The notes under the pieces: model-generated
The model's database searches: none
What the model was told of the DNA's origin: nothing
What the model saw: only the letters and a program-made list of their open reading frames with translations
Shown here: positions 1 to 9,084 of the stretch, one piece after another
Numbering within the stretch: the first letter of the stretch is position 1
How the letters are laid out: each line of letters begins with the position of its first letter
NCBI GenBank assembly: GCA_021373175.1
Contig: JAJFTE010000089.1
Span: 1-50,964 of the forward strand
DNA length: 50,964 nucleotides
Direction: 5' to 3'
Origin: Actinomycetes bacterium
GTDB lineage: Bacteria; Actinomycetota; Coriobacteriia; Anaerosomatales; Anaerosomataceae
Translations under genes and position numbers: made by a program

Positions 1-1
1 G

Positions 2-1858
2 ACCTCTGGGCCCGCGAAAAAGAAAAAGAAGAAGGACAAGAAGGCGATCGTCGAGCCCGAGGCGGCCCGTCCACAGACTGCTGCGGCCAGCGTGCCGGCA
101 CCTAAGCTCGCCCAAGGCGTCGTGACCGTCACCGAGGGCGCCACTGTTTCCGAGTTCGCCGAGGCGCTCTCGTTGTCGCCGAACGATATCATCAGGCGCC
201 TCATGCAGCTTGGCGAGTTGCTCACGGTGAACCAGCCCATCGGACGCACGACGATGGAGATCCTCGCAGATGATCTTGGCGTCAAGCTGCACATCGTGGC
301 GCCAGAAGCCGAAAGCGGCGTCGTCTACGAGGATGACCCCGCCGATCTGGTTCATAGGCCCCCGGTGGTCACCGTCATGGGCCACGTAGATCACGGCAAG
401 ACATCGCTGTTGGACGCCATTCGGGAGACCGGCGTGGCCGCCACCGAAGCGGGCGGCATCACCCAGCACATCGGCGCCTCTGTCGTGGTTCACGACGGCA
501 AGCAGATAACCTTCATCGACACGCCTGGTCACGAGGCTTTCACCGCAATGCGAGCCCGCGGCGCCGATGTCACCGACGTTGTCGTCTTGGTCGTCGCGGC
601 CGACGATGGCGTGATGCCGCAGACCGTCGAGGCGATCAATCACGCGAAGGCCGCCGGTGTCCCGATCATCGTCGCCGTGAATAAGATCGACAAAGACGGC
701 GCGAACCCTGACCGTGTTCGCCAGGAATTGACCGAGTACGGGATCGTCCCCGAAGAGTGGGGCGGCTCCAACATCTTCGTGAACGTCTCGGCAAAGAAGC
801 GCATCAACATCGACGAGATCCTGGACATGATCCTGCTGCAGGCCGAGATGCTCGAACTCAAAGCGAATCCAAAGGCATCCGCGCATGGCGTCGTCATCGA
901 AGCCAAGCTCGATCGCGGGCGCGGCCCTGTGGCCACCGTGTTGGTGCAGCGAGGCACGCTGCGCATCGGCGACGCCGTCGTCGCCGGCACAAGCCACGGT
1001 CGCGTGCGGATGCTCGTGAATCCGCTCGGCGAGATCGTCGAGAGCGCCGTGCCTGCCGACCCGGTCGAAATCGTCGGACTGTCGAACGTTCCTACCGCCG
1101 GTGACGAATTCCGTGTCGTCAGCGACGACCGTGAAGCCCGTCAGATCGCCGAGGAGCGCTCGCTCAAGCAGCGCCTCCTCGCCCACGAGAAGAAAAGCCA
1201 CGTCACCCTCGAGGACCTGTTCTCGCGCATCGCTGAAGGCGAGCTCAAGGACCTCAACCTGGTGGTCAAAGCCGACGTTGGCGGGTCGATCGAAGCGCTG
1301 AAGGACGCGCTTGATAAGATGAACCAGGACGAGGTGCGCATCAACGTCATCCACTCGGGCGTGGGCGCCATCACCGAGAGCGACGTCATGCTCGCGGATG
1401 CGTCAGACGCGATCATCATCGGATTCAACGTCCGGCCCGAGCCAAAGGCGAAGATGCTGGCCGAGCAGGAGAAGGTCGACCTGAGGATGTACCGCGTGAT
1501 CTACAAAGCGATCGAAGACATCAATGCGGCCCGTGTGGGCATGCTGGCCCCGACGATCGAAGAGCACGACACCGCCCGCGTTGAGGTTCGGGAACTGTTC
1601 AAAGTCCCGAAGGTGGGCGTGATCGTCGGCTGTGTGGTGCAGGAGGGCGAGGTCTTCCGCGATGATCAGGCGCGCGTTGTTCGCCAGGGCGCCATCGTCT
1701 TCGACGGCAAGATCCACTCGCTTCGGCGCTTCAAGGACGACGTGAAGTCGGTGAAGGCGGGATACGAGTGCGGTATCGGGATCGAAGGGTTCCAGGACCT
1801 TAAGGAAGGCGACGTCATCGAGACGTACCGCACCGTCGAGGTGGCACGGGAGGAATGA
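2..1858 (+). CDS. infB: translation initiation factor IF-2 (5' end cut by window)
   Basis: IF-2 is the GTPase that places initiator tRNA on the 30S subunit and promotes 50S joining. The reading frame is open from the window edge, so the start codon lies upstream. The first visible residues are a lysine-rich linker, followed by an IF2_N domain. The G domain shows GHVDHGKT (bases 380-403), DTPGH (518-532) and NKID (680-691), and the downstream EF-Tu-like and C-terminal domains end at TGA 1856-1858. A GTG at 92 lies inside the gene and is not the start. It is followed 7 bp later by rbfA, the usual infB-rbfA-truB ribosome maturation order. The identification is certain. Confidence 0.97.
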   Translation, partial: TSGPAKKKKKKDKKAIVEPEAARPQTAAASVPAPKLAQGVVTVTEGATVSEFAEALSLSPNDIIRRLMQLGELLTVNQPIGRTTMEILADDLGVKLHIVAPEAESGVVYEDDPADLVHRPPVVTVMGHVDHGKTSLLDAIRETGVAATEAGGITQHIGASVVVHDGKQITFIDTPGHEAFTAMRARGADVTDVVVLVVAADDGVMPQTVEAINHAKAAGVPIIVAVNKIDKDGANPDRVRQELTEYGIVPEEWGGSNIFVNVSAKKRINIDEILDMILLQAEMLELKANPKASAHGVVIEAKLDRGRGPVATVLVQRGTLRIGDAVVAGTSHGRVRMLVNPLGEIVESAVPADPVEIVGLSNVPTAGDEFRVVSDDREARQIAEERSLKQRLLAHEKKSHVTLEDLFSRIAEGELKDLNLVVKADVGGSIEALKDALDKMNQDEVRINVIHSGVGAITESDVMLADASDAIIIGFNVRPEPKAKMLAEQEKVDLRMYRVIYKAIEDINAARVGMLAPTIEEHDTARVEVRELFKVPKVGVIVGCVVQEGEVFRDDQARVVRQGAIVFDGKIHSLRRFKDDVKSVKAGYECGIGIEGFQDLKEGDVIETYRTVEVAREE

Positions 1859-1865
1859 CTTCGCG

Positions 1866-2243
1866 ATGAAGGTTACTCCCAGGACTCGCAAACTCAATGA
1901 ATCGGTGCGGGAAGCCATAGCTGCGATCCTCATCGAGGAAATCAGGGACCCCCGTCTGGACCTGGCGACGATCACCGGCGCCCGGGTGAGTTCCGACCTG
2001 CGCTACGCCGACGTGTACGTCACCACGCATGGTGACGAGTCGCGCTACGCCGAGCTCCTTGCTGGCCTGGAGTCCGCCAAAGGCCGCATTCGCACATCCC
2101 TCGGCAAGCGTGTCAGCATGCGGTTCTTGCCCGCGCTGCGTTTTCATCTGGACGAAAGCGTGGACGAGGGTCAGCGTATCGCGGTCGCGCTTCGTGAAGA
2201 AGCCCAGCGCCGTCCCATCGCACCGGACGAAACGGACGAGTAG
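1866..2243 (+). CDS. rbfA: 30S ribosome-binding factor A
   Basis: RbfA is a small KH-like protein that binds the 30S subunit and helps mature the 5' end of 16S rRNA. The 125-residue product opens with the family-typical MKVTPRTRKLNESVREAI and contains the pattern DPRL, then VSSDLRYADVYV. The ATG at 1866 follows a GGGAGG stretch inside the end of infB. It sits between infB and the DHH phosphoesterase, with only two bases before the next start, so translation is probably coupled. The length is normal for the family. Confidence 0.95.
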   Translation: MKVTPRTRKLNESVREAIAAILIEEIRDPRLDLATITGARVSSDLRYADVYVTTHGDESRYAELLAGLESAKGRIRTSLGKRVSMRFLPALRFHLDESVDEGQRIAVALREEAQRRPIAPDETDE

Positions 2244-2245
2244 CG

Positions 2246-3217
2246 GTGCCCGGTCGCGACGAGATCCTCCAGCAGGTGGCCGAGACCCTGCTTGGTGCAC
2301 GCTCGGTTGCCATCTGCGCGCATGTCGACCCCGACGGCGACGCCATGGGCAGCACGCTTGGCCTCACGCACCTGCTGCGCGACTGCGGCGTTGCGGTTGT
2401 GCCGTTGCTTGCCTCGGGCGATCACGCCCCAGCGACGTACGCGTTCCTTCCCGGCGCTTCCGAGCTACAAGCGGCCTCGAGCGCTCCGGCTGTGGACGTC
2501 TTCGTCGCTCTGGATGCCCCGGACCCCGTCCGTCTCGGCGGTGGGGAAGAGCGTGCGCGTGAAGCGCACACGCTCATCGTCATCGATCACCATCCCGACA
2601 ACAAGCGCTTCGGCGACATCAACCTGGTTGATGAGCATGCGGCCGCTACCGGTGAGTTGCTGTGGGAGTTGCTGCCGTATCTGGACTGCTCGGCGGATAC
2701 GACGACGGCGAGCTGCCTTTTCACCGCGATCATGACCGATACCGGTCGCTTCTCGTACGGCAACACCTCGCCAGCCGCGCTGCGGCATGCCGCTGAGATG
2801 ATCGAAGCGGGCGCGAACGTCTCGGACCTGTACCGGCGCGTCTATGAGAACCGCTCACCGGGGGCGCTCGCGCTCGTTGCCCGGACACTCGACAGGCTCA
2901 CCTTCGCCAACGGCGGCCAAATCGCGTACTCGTGGATCGACGAGGCGGACTTTGCCGAGACGGGCGCGCTTCCCGAGGAGACGGAGAACCTCATCGACGA
3001 GATCCGCGTTGTGAGCGGCGTCGAAACGGTTGCGTTGCTCAAGGCGTCGAGCGACTCGGTCCGCGTGAGCCTGCGCGCGAAGAACGGCTACGACGTAGGC
3101 CTTGTCGCGAGAACGCTCGGGGGAGGCGGCCACGCCGCAGCCGCCGGCTTCACCCGCGCCGGTAGCCTTGACGCCGTGTTGGGTGAGCTGCTGCCGCTTC
3201 TGTCCTCGGTGAGCTGA
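2246..3217 (+). CDS. nrnA: DHH-family phosphoesterase, NrnA type (nanoRNase / pAp phosphatase)
   Basis: NrnA-type enzymes degrade 2-5 nt RNAs and dephosphorylate 3'-phosphoadenosine 5'-phosphate with Mn2+. The 323-residue product has the N-terminal DHH motifs: HVDPDGD at residues 26-32, D90, and DHH at 114-116, then MTDTGRFSY. A C-terminal DHHA1 domain ends with the glycine-rich GGGGHAAAAGF. The start is GTG 2246, two bases after the rbfA stop. The rbfA-DHH-truB order is common in Firmicutes and Actinobacteria. Whether oligoribonucleotides or pAp are the main substrate cannot be read from sequence. Confidence 0.9.
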   Translation: MPGRDEILQQVAETLLGARSVAICAHVDPDGDAMGSTLGLTHLLRDCGVAVVPLLASGDHAPATYAFLPGASELQAASSAPAVDVFVALDAPDPVRLGGGEERAREAHTLIVIDHHPDNKRFGDINLVDEHAAATGELLWELLPYLDCSADTTTASCLFTAIMTDTGRFSYGNTSPAALRHAAEMIEAGANVSDLYRRVYENRSPGALALVARTLDRLTFANGGQIAYSWIDEADFAETGALPEETENLIDEIRVVSGVETVALLKASSDSVRVSLRAKNGYDVGLVARTLGGGGHAAAAGFTRAGSLDAVLGELLPLLSSVS

Positions 3218-3218
3218 C

Positions 3219-4133
3219 ATGGGCCGTCGAGGCGCCACTGGACTTGCCGGGATCATCGCTGTCGACAAGCCCGCGGGCCTCACGAGCCATGGCGTCGTCG
3301 CGCGAATCCGGCAGCTGACAGAGGAGGGACGCGTGGGTCACGCCGGCACGCTCGACCCAATGGCCACCGGCGTGCTTGTGGTGCTCGTCGGCCCCTACAC
3401 GCGTCTCGAGAAATTCCTGAGCGGCCACGACAAGGGCTACTCGGCCACGATCACGTTCGGCACCGAGACCGACACCGACGACGCCGAAGGGCACGTCGTG
3501 CGCGCTGCGGCCGTTCCCGCCGAGACCTTCGACCCGGAAGCGGCGACCTGCGTTCTGCGAGGCTTTGTGGGCGCAAGCGAGCAACAACCTCCTGTGTACT
3601 CCGCGATCAAGCTCGGCGGGAAGACCTCGCACAAGGTGGCGCGAGCGGGTGGCGCGCTCGACCTGGCTCCTCGCAAGGTCGTCGTGCACGTCGCGACGCT
3701 GCGCGGCGTCGATCCCACGGCCCGCACGTGGGACGTCGACTTCCTCGTCTCTAAAGGCACCTACATCCGCGCGCTCGCTCGGGACATCGGCAGGTCGGTC
3801 GGCAGCGCAGCGCATCTCTCGGCGCTTCGGCGCACCAGCTGCGGCGCAATCAGCATCGAAACGGCCGTGACGCTCGATCAGGTCGCGCATCACGCAGACA
3901 ACGGCACGATCACCGACGTCTTCTACGACGCTACGGCTGCGCTTGGCTTCCCGATCATTGACGCCACGGCCGAGGAACGCCTCGCGGTGACCGCAGGGCG
4001 TGCGATCGCGCTTCCCCAGCCGTCAGCCGATGCCGCGTATTTCAGCGTTCGTGCCAACGGTTCCCTTCGGGCCGTCTACCGGCGCGATGGCGAGCGCCTG
4101 CGTCCAGACACGGTGCTGGGAGGTGCGACGTGA
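3219..4133 (+). CDS. truB: tRNA pseudouridine-55 synthase
   Basis: TruB makes pseudouridine 55 in the T loop of tRNAs. The 304-residue protein shows the conserved GIIAVDKPAGLTSH start and the catalytic block VGHAGTLDPMATG with the nucleophile Asp46, then KGYSATITFGTETDTDD. The ATG at 3219 follows the previous stop by one base. The 3' end overlaps the ribF start region (GTGATG, 4130-4135), an arrangement that favours translational coupling. Length and motif order are ordinary. Confidence 0.96.
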   Translation: MGRRGATGLAGIIAVDKPAGLTSHGVVARIRQLTEEGRVGHAGTLDPMATGVLVVLVGPYTRLEKFLSGHDKGYSATITFGTETDTDDAEGHVVRAAAVPAETFDPEAATCVLRGFVGASEQQPPVYSAIKLGGKTSHKVARAGGALDLAPRKVVVHVATLRGVDPTARTWDVDFLVSKGTYIRALARDIGRSVGSAAHLSALRRTSCGAISIETAVTLDQVAHHADNGTITDVFYDATAALGFPIIDATAEERLAVTAGRAIALPQPSADAAYFSVRANGSLRAVYRRDGERLRPDTVLGGAT

Positions 4134-5053
4134 TGCGCACGCTCACCTGGGAGCGGGGTATGGCCTGTCTGGGTCCCGCGGCCGTGGCCATCGGCGTCTT
4201 CGACGGCGTGCACCTTGGCCACCAGGCGCTCATCCGCGACACCGTCGAGCGCGCGCGCGCCGCTGACGTGGCGGCGGTCGTCGTCACCTTCGATCGCGAC
4301 CCTGACCGCGTCGTCTCGCCGGAGACCGCCGCGCCGCAGCTGCTCGACCTTGACGACAAACTCGCTCTCATCGCCGAGCAGGGAGCCTCGGCGATCCTGC
4401 TCGTCCCGTTCGACGTCGAGGTGGCGGCGATGACGCCTGAGCGCTTCGTCCGCGAGATCCTTCTCGTTGCCGTCAGGCCGATACTCGCCGCCGTGGGCTT
4501 CGACTTCCGCTTCGGACGGTATGCCGCCGGCGACGTGGCCACCCTGACGTCGCTTGGGAGCGCGAACAGCTTCAGGGTGATCGCCCACGACCTCGTCACT
4601 GCCGACGGGCTGCCCGTTACCTCCACGCGGGTTCGTGGCATGGTGGCCTCGGGCGATGTCGCCCGTGCGGCGCAGCTCCTCGGCCGACCGCACCGTCTGC
4701 GCGGCAGGGTCGTGCGTGGCAGAGGGCTCGGCACGCACCTCGGCGTACCCACCGCGAACCTCGCGGTGCATCACGAGAGCGCCGTCCCCGGCGACGGCGT
4801 GTATGCCGCATTCGCGACCGTGGACGGCATGCGCTATCCAGCCGCGGTATCTCTCGGGGTGCCGCCGACGTTCCCCGAAGCTCCTGCCGCTATCGAAGCG
4901 CACCTCATCGGTGCGGCGACGGACTTCACAGGCAAGGCCATGCTGTTGGAGTTCATCGAGCGCCTTCGCGGGCAGCGCGCCTTCAGCTCGAAGGACGAGC
5001 TCACAGCGGCGATCAACAGGGACATCGAGGCGATACGCAGACTTCTCGGCTGA
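4130..5053 (+). CDS. ribF: bifunctional riboflavin kinase / FAD synthetase
   Basis: RibF phosphorylates riboflavin to FMN and adenylylates FMN to FAD. The N-terminal nucleotidyltransferase domain carries IGVFDGVHLGH and GFDFRFGRYAAGD, followed by STRVRGMVASGD. The C-terminal kinase domain begins with LRGRVVRGRGLG, THLGVPTANL and GDGVYAA. The frame starts with GTG 4130 directly followed by ATG 4133; either could be used, and both overlap the truB stop. The truB-ribF-rpsO order is widespread. About 307 residues is standard. Confidence 0.95.
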   Translation: MMRTLTWERGMACLGPAAVAIGVFDGVHLGHQALIRDTVERARAADVAAVVVTFDRDPDRVVSPETAAPQLLDLDDKLALIAEQGASAILLVPFDVEVAAMTPERFVREILLVAVRPILAAVGFDFRFGRYAAGDVATLTSLGSANSFRVIAHDLVTADGLPVTSTRVRGMVASGDVARAAQLLGRPHRLRGRVVRGRGLGTHLGVPTANLAVHHESAVPGDGVYAAFATVDGMRYPAAVSLGVPPTFPEAPAAIEAHLIGAATDFTGKAMLLEFIERLRGQRAFSSKDELTAAINRDIEAIRRLLG

Positions 5054-5142
5054 GAGGCGACGGTCGCCTGAGTCATCGACGCACGATGCGCGTTTCACGA
5101 GGCTCGAAGGCGCACGCGCATCGCCACGCGCGCACGCTGTGC

Positions 5143-5148
5143 TATACT
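5143..5148 (+). promoter_or_regulatory. possible -10 element of the rpsO-pnp promoter
   Basis: TATACT lies in the 188-bp ribF-rpsO gap, about 95 bp before the rpsO start. No good -35 is visible at 16-18 bp upstream, so this is a weak call. It would leave a leader long enough for the S15 autoregulatory structures known from other bacteria, but I could not fold one with confidence. Confidence 0.3.
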
Positions 5149-5241
5149 GGCGCGGTTGTTCTGGTACCCCTACCTGGGATGAGTGAGTCACCGCCGCTTT
5201 TCTCGGACAGGGGCGAATCTGAGTGAAGGGTGAAAAAGAAT

Positions 5242-5511
5242 ATGGCACTGGAGAAGGACGTCAAGTCCGCGATCGTCGCTGAGCACGCCCGTACCGAGGG
5301 CGACACCGGCTCCCCCGAGGTGCAGATCGCGCTGCTCACGCAGCGGATTCGCGACCTCACCGAGCATCTGCGTTTCCACAAGCACGATCACCACTGCCGC
5401 CGCGGGCTTCTCAAGCTCGTCGGCCAGCGCCGTCGCCTGCTGAACTACCTCAAGAAGAACGACATCGAGCGCTACCGCGCGATCGTCGCCAAGCTCGGGC
5501 TGCGCAACTGA
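5242..5511 (+). CDS. rpsO: 30S ribosomal protein S15
   Basis: S15 binds the 16S rRNA central domain early in 30S assembly. Starting at ATG 5242 gives [12 protein letters not shown] and 89 residues, exactly the usual S15 length. The frame is also open from GTG 5230, but GAAGGGTG at 5225-5232 is correctly spaced for 5242. The core [17 protein letters not shown], the HDHH segment and [10 protein letters not shown] are diagnostic. It precedes pnp, as in most bacteria, with a hairpin array between the two genes. Confidence 0.97.
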   Translation: MALEKDVKSAIVAEHARTEGDTGSPEVQIALLTQRIRDLTEHLRFHKHDHHCRRGLLKLVGQRRRLLNYLKKNDIERYRAIVAKLGLRN

Positions 5512-5530
5512 TCACCTGAATCGGCTCGTG

Positions 5531-5554
5531 AAGGCGGGAGCGGTCTCCCGCCTT
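5531..5554 (+). terminator. rpsO 3' hairpin (terminator or processing site)
   Basis: A perfect 10-bp inverted repeat, AAGGCGGGAG / CTCCCGCCTT with loop CGGT, begins about 20 bp after the rpsO stop. No T-run follows, so it may attenuate transcription or protect the 3' end rather than fully terminate. A smaller hairpin, GGGGC / GCCCC, follows at 5565-5578. Confidence 0.55.
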
Positions 5555-5583
5555 CCGTGTCACAGGGGCTCTCGCCCCGGGTA

Positions 5584-5607
5584 CGTTCCTGCAAGGACGC
5601 AGGAACG
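5584..5607 (+). promoter_or_regulatory. pnp leader hairpin
   Basis: A perfect 9-bp stem, CGTTCCTGC / GCAGGAACG with loop AAGGAC, sits 25 bp before the pnp start. In E. coli and Streptomyces an RNase III-cleaved stem in the rpsO-pnp intergenic RNA controls PNPase. This hairpin is in the matching position; the same mechanism is an inference. Confidence 0.5.
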
Positions 5608-5632
5608 ACGAAGAAGAAGAAGAGGAAGAGGC

Positions 5633-7807
5633 ATGGGAAAAGTCACTGAAACGTTCGAACTGTACGGCAAGGAGTACACCCTTGAGACCGGCGAACTTGC
5701 AAAACAGGCCGGTGGTGCGGTGCTCGTCCGCCAGGGCGACACCATTGTGCTTGTGACCGCCACGGCATCCAAGCAGCCGAAAGACCTGGATTTCTTCCCG
5801 CTCACCGTTGATTTCGAAGAGCGGATGTATGCCGCCGGCAAGCTTCCCGGCGGCTTCATCAAGCGTGAGAGCCGTCCGTCCGAGAAGGCTACGCTCACCG
5901 CACGGATGATCGACCGTCCAATTCGCGCGTCGTTCGCCGACGGCTTCCGCAACGAGGTGCAGGTCATCGCGACCGTGCTCTCAGCGGACCAGGTGAATCA
6001 ACCAGACGTCATCTCCATCATGGGTGCGTCCAGTGCACTTCTGGCCGCCGGCATCCCGTTCGAAGGCCCGCTCGCGGGCGTGCGTATCGGCCGCGACGCG
6101 AGCGGCGCGTTCCTCGTGAATCCGTCCTTCGAAGACGCCGAACGCTCGGACCTCGATCTGGTCGTCGCGGGCAGCAAGGATGCCATCTACATGCTCGAGG
6201 CAGGCGCGCGGGAGGTCACCGAGGAGGACATGCTCGCGGCGATCGTCTTCGCGCAAGAAGCCATCGCGGCGTTCTGCCTCGCACAGGAGCGGTTCCTGGC
6301 CGGTATCACGATCACGCCGATGGACGTCCCGGTCCACGTCATCGATCCCGCGCTCAAGGACCGTGTCTTCGCGGCCGGTGCTGAGAAGATGAAGGCCGCG
6401 CTGCACAACGCCGACAAGCACGCCCGTATGGACGACGTCGCGGCCGTCAAGGACGAGGTCCTCGCCACGTTCACTGCCGATGAGATCGCCGCTGACGGCA
6501 AGGACATCAAGGCGCTGTTGAAGCAACTCGAGAAAAGGACGATGCGCGCTATGGTCCTCGAAGAGGGCGAGCGCGCCGATGGCCGCAAGCTTAACGAGGT
6601 CCGGGCGATCTCCACGAAGGCCGGCTATCTGCCGCTGGCGCATGGCTCGGGCCTGTTCACCCGCGGCCAGACGCAGGTCCTCTCGGTACTCACGCTTGGC
6701 ATGCTCTCCGAGTGGCAGCGCATCGACACGATCGACGTGTCCGAGGGGAAGCGCTACATCCACCACTACAACTTCCCGCCGTTCTCCACCGGCGAGACGG
6801 GCTTCATGCGCGGCCCGAAGCGCCGCGACATCGGCCACGGCGCCCTGGCCGAGCGCGCACTACTCCCCGTGATCCCCGCCGAGGAGGAGTTCCCGTACAC
6901 CATTCGTATCGTCTCCGAGGTGCTTGAGTCCAATGGCTCCTCATCGATGGGCTCGGTCTGCGGATCCACGCTCGCGCTCATGGACGCCGGCTGCCCGATC
7001 AAGGCTCCGGTCTCGGGTATCGCGATGGGCCTCATCAAGGAAGGCGACGACGTCGCTGTCCTCACCGACATCCAGGGCCTGGAGGACTTCCTCGGTGACA
7101 TGGACTTCAAGGTGGCGGGCACCGAGAACGGCATCACGGCGATGCAGATGGACAACAAGGCCAAGGGCCTGTCCGTCGACATCCTGCGACGTGCGCTCGT
7201 CCAGGCCAAGGAAGGACGCGCGTTCATCCTGGGCAAGATGATGGAGTCGATCGACGAACCTCGTGAGGATCTCAAGCCGTTCGCACCGCGCGTGGTCACC
7301 ATCAAGATACCGACCGACAAGATCCGCGATATCATCGGCCCCGGGGGCAAGATCATCCGGGCGATCATCGAGGAGACGGGCGCGTCCATCGATGTCAACG
7401 ACGATGGCACCGTCTACGTCGCTTCGCGCGATGCGGGCGGGCTTGCGGCAGTGGAGCGCATCAAGGCGATCGTGAAAGACGTGGAACCCGGCGAGCACTT
7501 CACCGGCCGTGTCGTCTCGATCCAGCCGTTCGGCGCGTTCGTGGAGCTCATCCCGGGCAAAGACGGCCTCCTGCACATCTCGCGGATGGCCAAAGGCCGT
7601 ATTGACCGCGTCGAGGACGTCTTGAACGTCGGCGACGAGGTCGAGGTCGTGGTCCTCGAGATCGACGATCGCGGCAAGGTCAGCCTGGACGCCGTGAACA
7701 AGTTCGATGTGCCCGAGAAGGCTCCCGGCGCTGCCGGCGCCGATCACCGCCCGCCGCGCCGCGATGACCGCGGCCGCGACGATCGCCAACCCCGCCGGCA
7801 CCACTAG
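5633..7807 (+). CDS. pnp: polyribonucleotide nucleotidyltransferase (PNPase)
   Basis: PNPase is a phosphorolytic 3'-to-5' exoribonuclease. The frame opens further upstream, but ATG 5633 (MGKVTETFELYG) follows a purine-rich AGGAAGAGG and matches the family start, giving 724 residues. Two RNase PH-like domains are followed by a KH domain from about residue 557 (IIGPGGKIIRAIIEETGA) and an S1 domain from about 620. The C-terminus is a short Arg/Asp/His-rich tail typical of actinobacterial PNPases. The next gene starts four bases after the stop. Confidence 0.97.
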   Translation: MGKVTETFELYGKEYTLETGELAKQAGGAVLVRQGDTIVLVTATASKQPKDLDFFPLTVDFEERMYAAGKLPGGFIKRESRPSEKATLTARMIDRPIRASFADGFRNEVQVIATVLSADQVNQPDVISIMGASSALLAAGIPFEGPLAGVRIGRDASGAFLVNPSFEDAERSDLDLVVAGSKDAIYMLEAGAREVTEEDMLAAIVFAQEAIAAFCLAQERFLAGITITPMDVPVHVIDPALKDRVFAAGAEKMKAALHNADKHARMDDVAAVKDEVLATFTADEIAADGKDIKALLKQLEKRTMRAMVLEEGERADGRKLNEVRAISTKAGYLPLAHGSGLFTRGQTQVLSVLTLGMLSEWQRIDTIDVSEGKRYIHHYNFPPFSTGETGFMRGPKRRDIGHGALAERALLPVIPAEEEFPYTIRIVSEVLESNGSSSMGSVCGSTLALMDAGCPIKAPVSGIAMGLIKEGDDVAVLTDIQGLEDFLGDMDFKVAGTENGITAMQMDNKAKGLSVDILRRALVQAKEGRAFILGKMMESIDEPREDLKPFAPRVVTIKIPTDKIRDIIGPGGKIIRAIIEETGASIDVNDDGTVYVASRDAGGLAAVERIKAIVKDVEPGEHFTGRVVSIQPFGAFVELIPGKDGLLHISRMAKGRIDRVEDVLNVGDEVEVVVLEIDDRGKVSLDAVNKFDVPEKAPGAAGADHRPPRRDDRGRDDRQPRRHH

Positions 7808-7811
7808 TTCC

Positions 7812-9068
7812 ATGGCGGACACCTTCTATGATCGAACCCTCACCGGCGACGGCGTCGAGGTCATCACTGAGACCATCGACGCCGTCCGTTCGGTGGCGAT
7901 CGGCATCTGGTTCGCCGTCGGCAGCCGCGACGAAGGCCCCGCAGAGGCCGGCATGTCCCACTTCATGGAGCACATGATGTTCAAGGGCACGCCCACTCGC
8001 TCGGCAGCGGAGATTTCCGAGCACTTCGATCGGCTCGGCGGCGAGCTCAACGCCTTCACGAGCAAGGAGTACACGTGCTTCTACGCGCGCGTGCTCGACG
8101 ACCATGTGGACGACGCCGTCGAGGTGCTCTCCGACATGGTCGTGAATAGCCTGCTCGCCGACAACGCGATCACGCCAGAGCGTGAGGTCGTGCTTGAGGA
8201 GATCTCGCGGCACGACGACACGCCAGACGACGCGATCCACGAGCTTTTCGCAGCGACGCTCTTGCCCGACCACCCGCTCGGGCTGCCGGTCCTTGGCCAG
8301 CGCGAGACGGTCGGGAGCTTCGACCACGCGGCGTCAGCCGATTTCCACCGCCGGCATTACGTCACCGGCAACGTGGTCGTCGCTGCCGCCGGCAACGTTC
8401 AGCACCAACAGGTCGTGGACCTCGTGAACCGGTTCCTCACGCTTCCGCACGGAGCCCGCACGCCGAGAGGCGAGCGGGAACCCGAGGTCGCCTCGGCGCT
8501 GCGCGTCATCCGCAAGGAGACCGAGCAGGCGCACATCTGCTGGGGCGTGCGTGGCCTGCGCGCGGATTCCGGCGAGCGCTTCGCGATGTCGATCCTCGAC
8601 TCGGTTCTCGGCGGCGGTCTGTCCTCGCGCCTGTTCCAGGAAATCCGCGAGAAGAACGGGCTTGCCTACGCCGTCTTCTCGTACCACTCGCTCTACCTCG
8701 ATACCGGGCAGTTCACGGTGTACGTGGGCACCCGGCCGAGCAACGCCGAGCAGGCGATCACGCTCATCAAGCGCGAGGTCGAGAAGGTCCGCGAGAACGG
8801 CATCACCGAAGAAGAGCTGGATCGCTCGAAGGAGAGCATCAAGGGACAGCTCGTTCTCGGCCTCGAAAGCACGCGGTCGCGCATGTCGCGCCTCGGCAAG
8901 TCTGCCGTCACCAACGGCGAGCTGCTTTCCACCGACGAGCTCGTGGCGCGAGTGGACGCCGTCACCAGCGATGACATCCACAGACTCGCCGAGAAGCTCT
9001 TCTCAGGCCCCGAGGTGCTTGCGATGATCGCCCCGCTGGATGTCGAGGACATCGCGCACCTGTTCTAG
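7812..9068 (+). CDS. M16-family zinc peptidase (processing-peptidase type)
   Basis: This is a pitrilysin-family metallopeptidase of about 418 residues. The inverted zinc motif is HFMEH, within GMSHFMEHMMFKGT. The downstream Glu-containing helix and the C-terminal half with GLSSRLFQEIREKNGLAY complete the fold. The frame is open upstream into pnp (starts at 7707 or 7764), but ATG 7812 gives the usual beginning, although no clear ribosome site precedes it. Genes of this family follow pnp in many Gram-positive bacteria. The natural substrate is unknown. Confidence 0.88.
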   Translation: MADTFYDRTLTGDGVEVITETIDAVRSVAIGIWFAVGSRDEGPAEAGMSHFMEHMMFKGTPTRSAAEISEHFDRLGGELNAFTSKEYTCFYARVLDDHVDDAVEVLSDMVVNSLLADNAITPEREVVLEEISRHDDTPDDAIHELFAATLLPDHPLGLPVLGQRETVGSFDHAASADFHRRHYVTGNVVVAAAGNVQHQQVVDLVNRFLTLPHGARTPRGEREPEVASALRVIRKETEQAHICWGVRGLRADSGERFAMSILDSVLGGGLSSRLFQEIREKNGLAYAVFSYHSLYLDTGQFTVYVGTRPSNAEQAITLIKREVEKVRENGITEEELDRSKESIKGQLVLGLESTRSRMSRLGKSAVTNGELLSTDELVARVDAVTSDDIHRLAEKLFSGPEVLAMIAPLDVEDIAHLF

Positions 9069-9084
9069 AACAGGAGGGACGCAC

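Noticed and set aside
7707-7811. An earlier start of the M16 peptidase overlapping the pnp tail
   Set aside because: The extra residues are low-complexity products of the pnp Arg/Asp tail read in another frame; homologues begin near ATG 7812.
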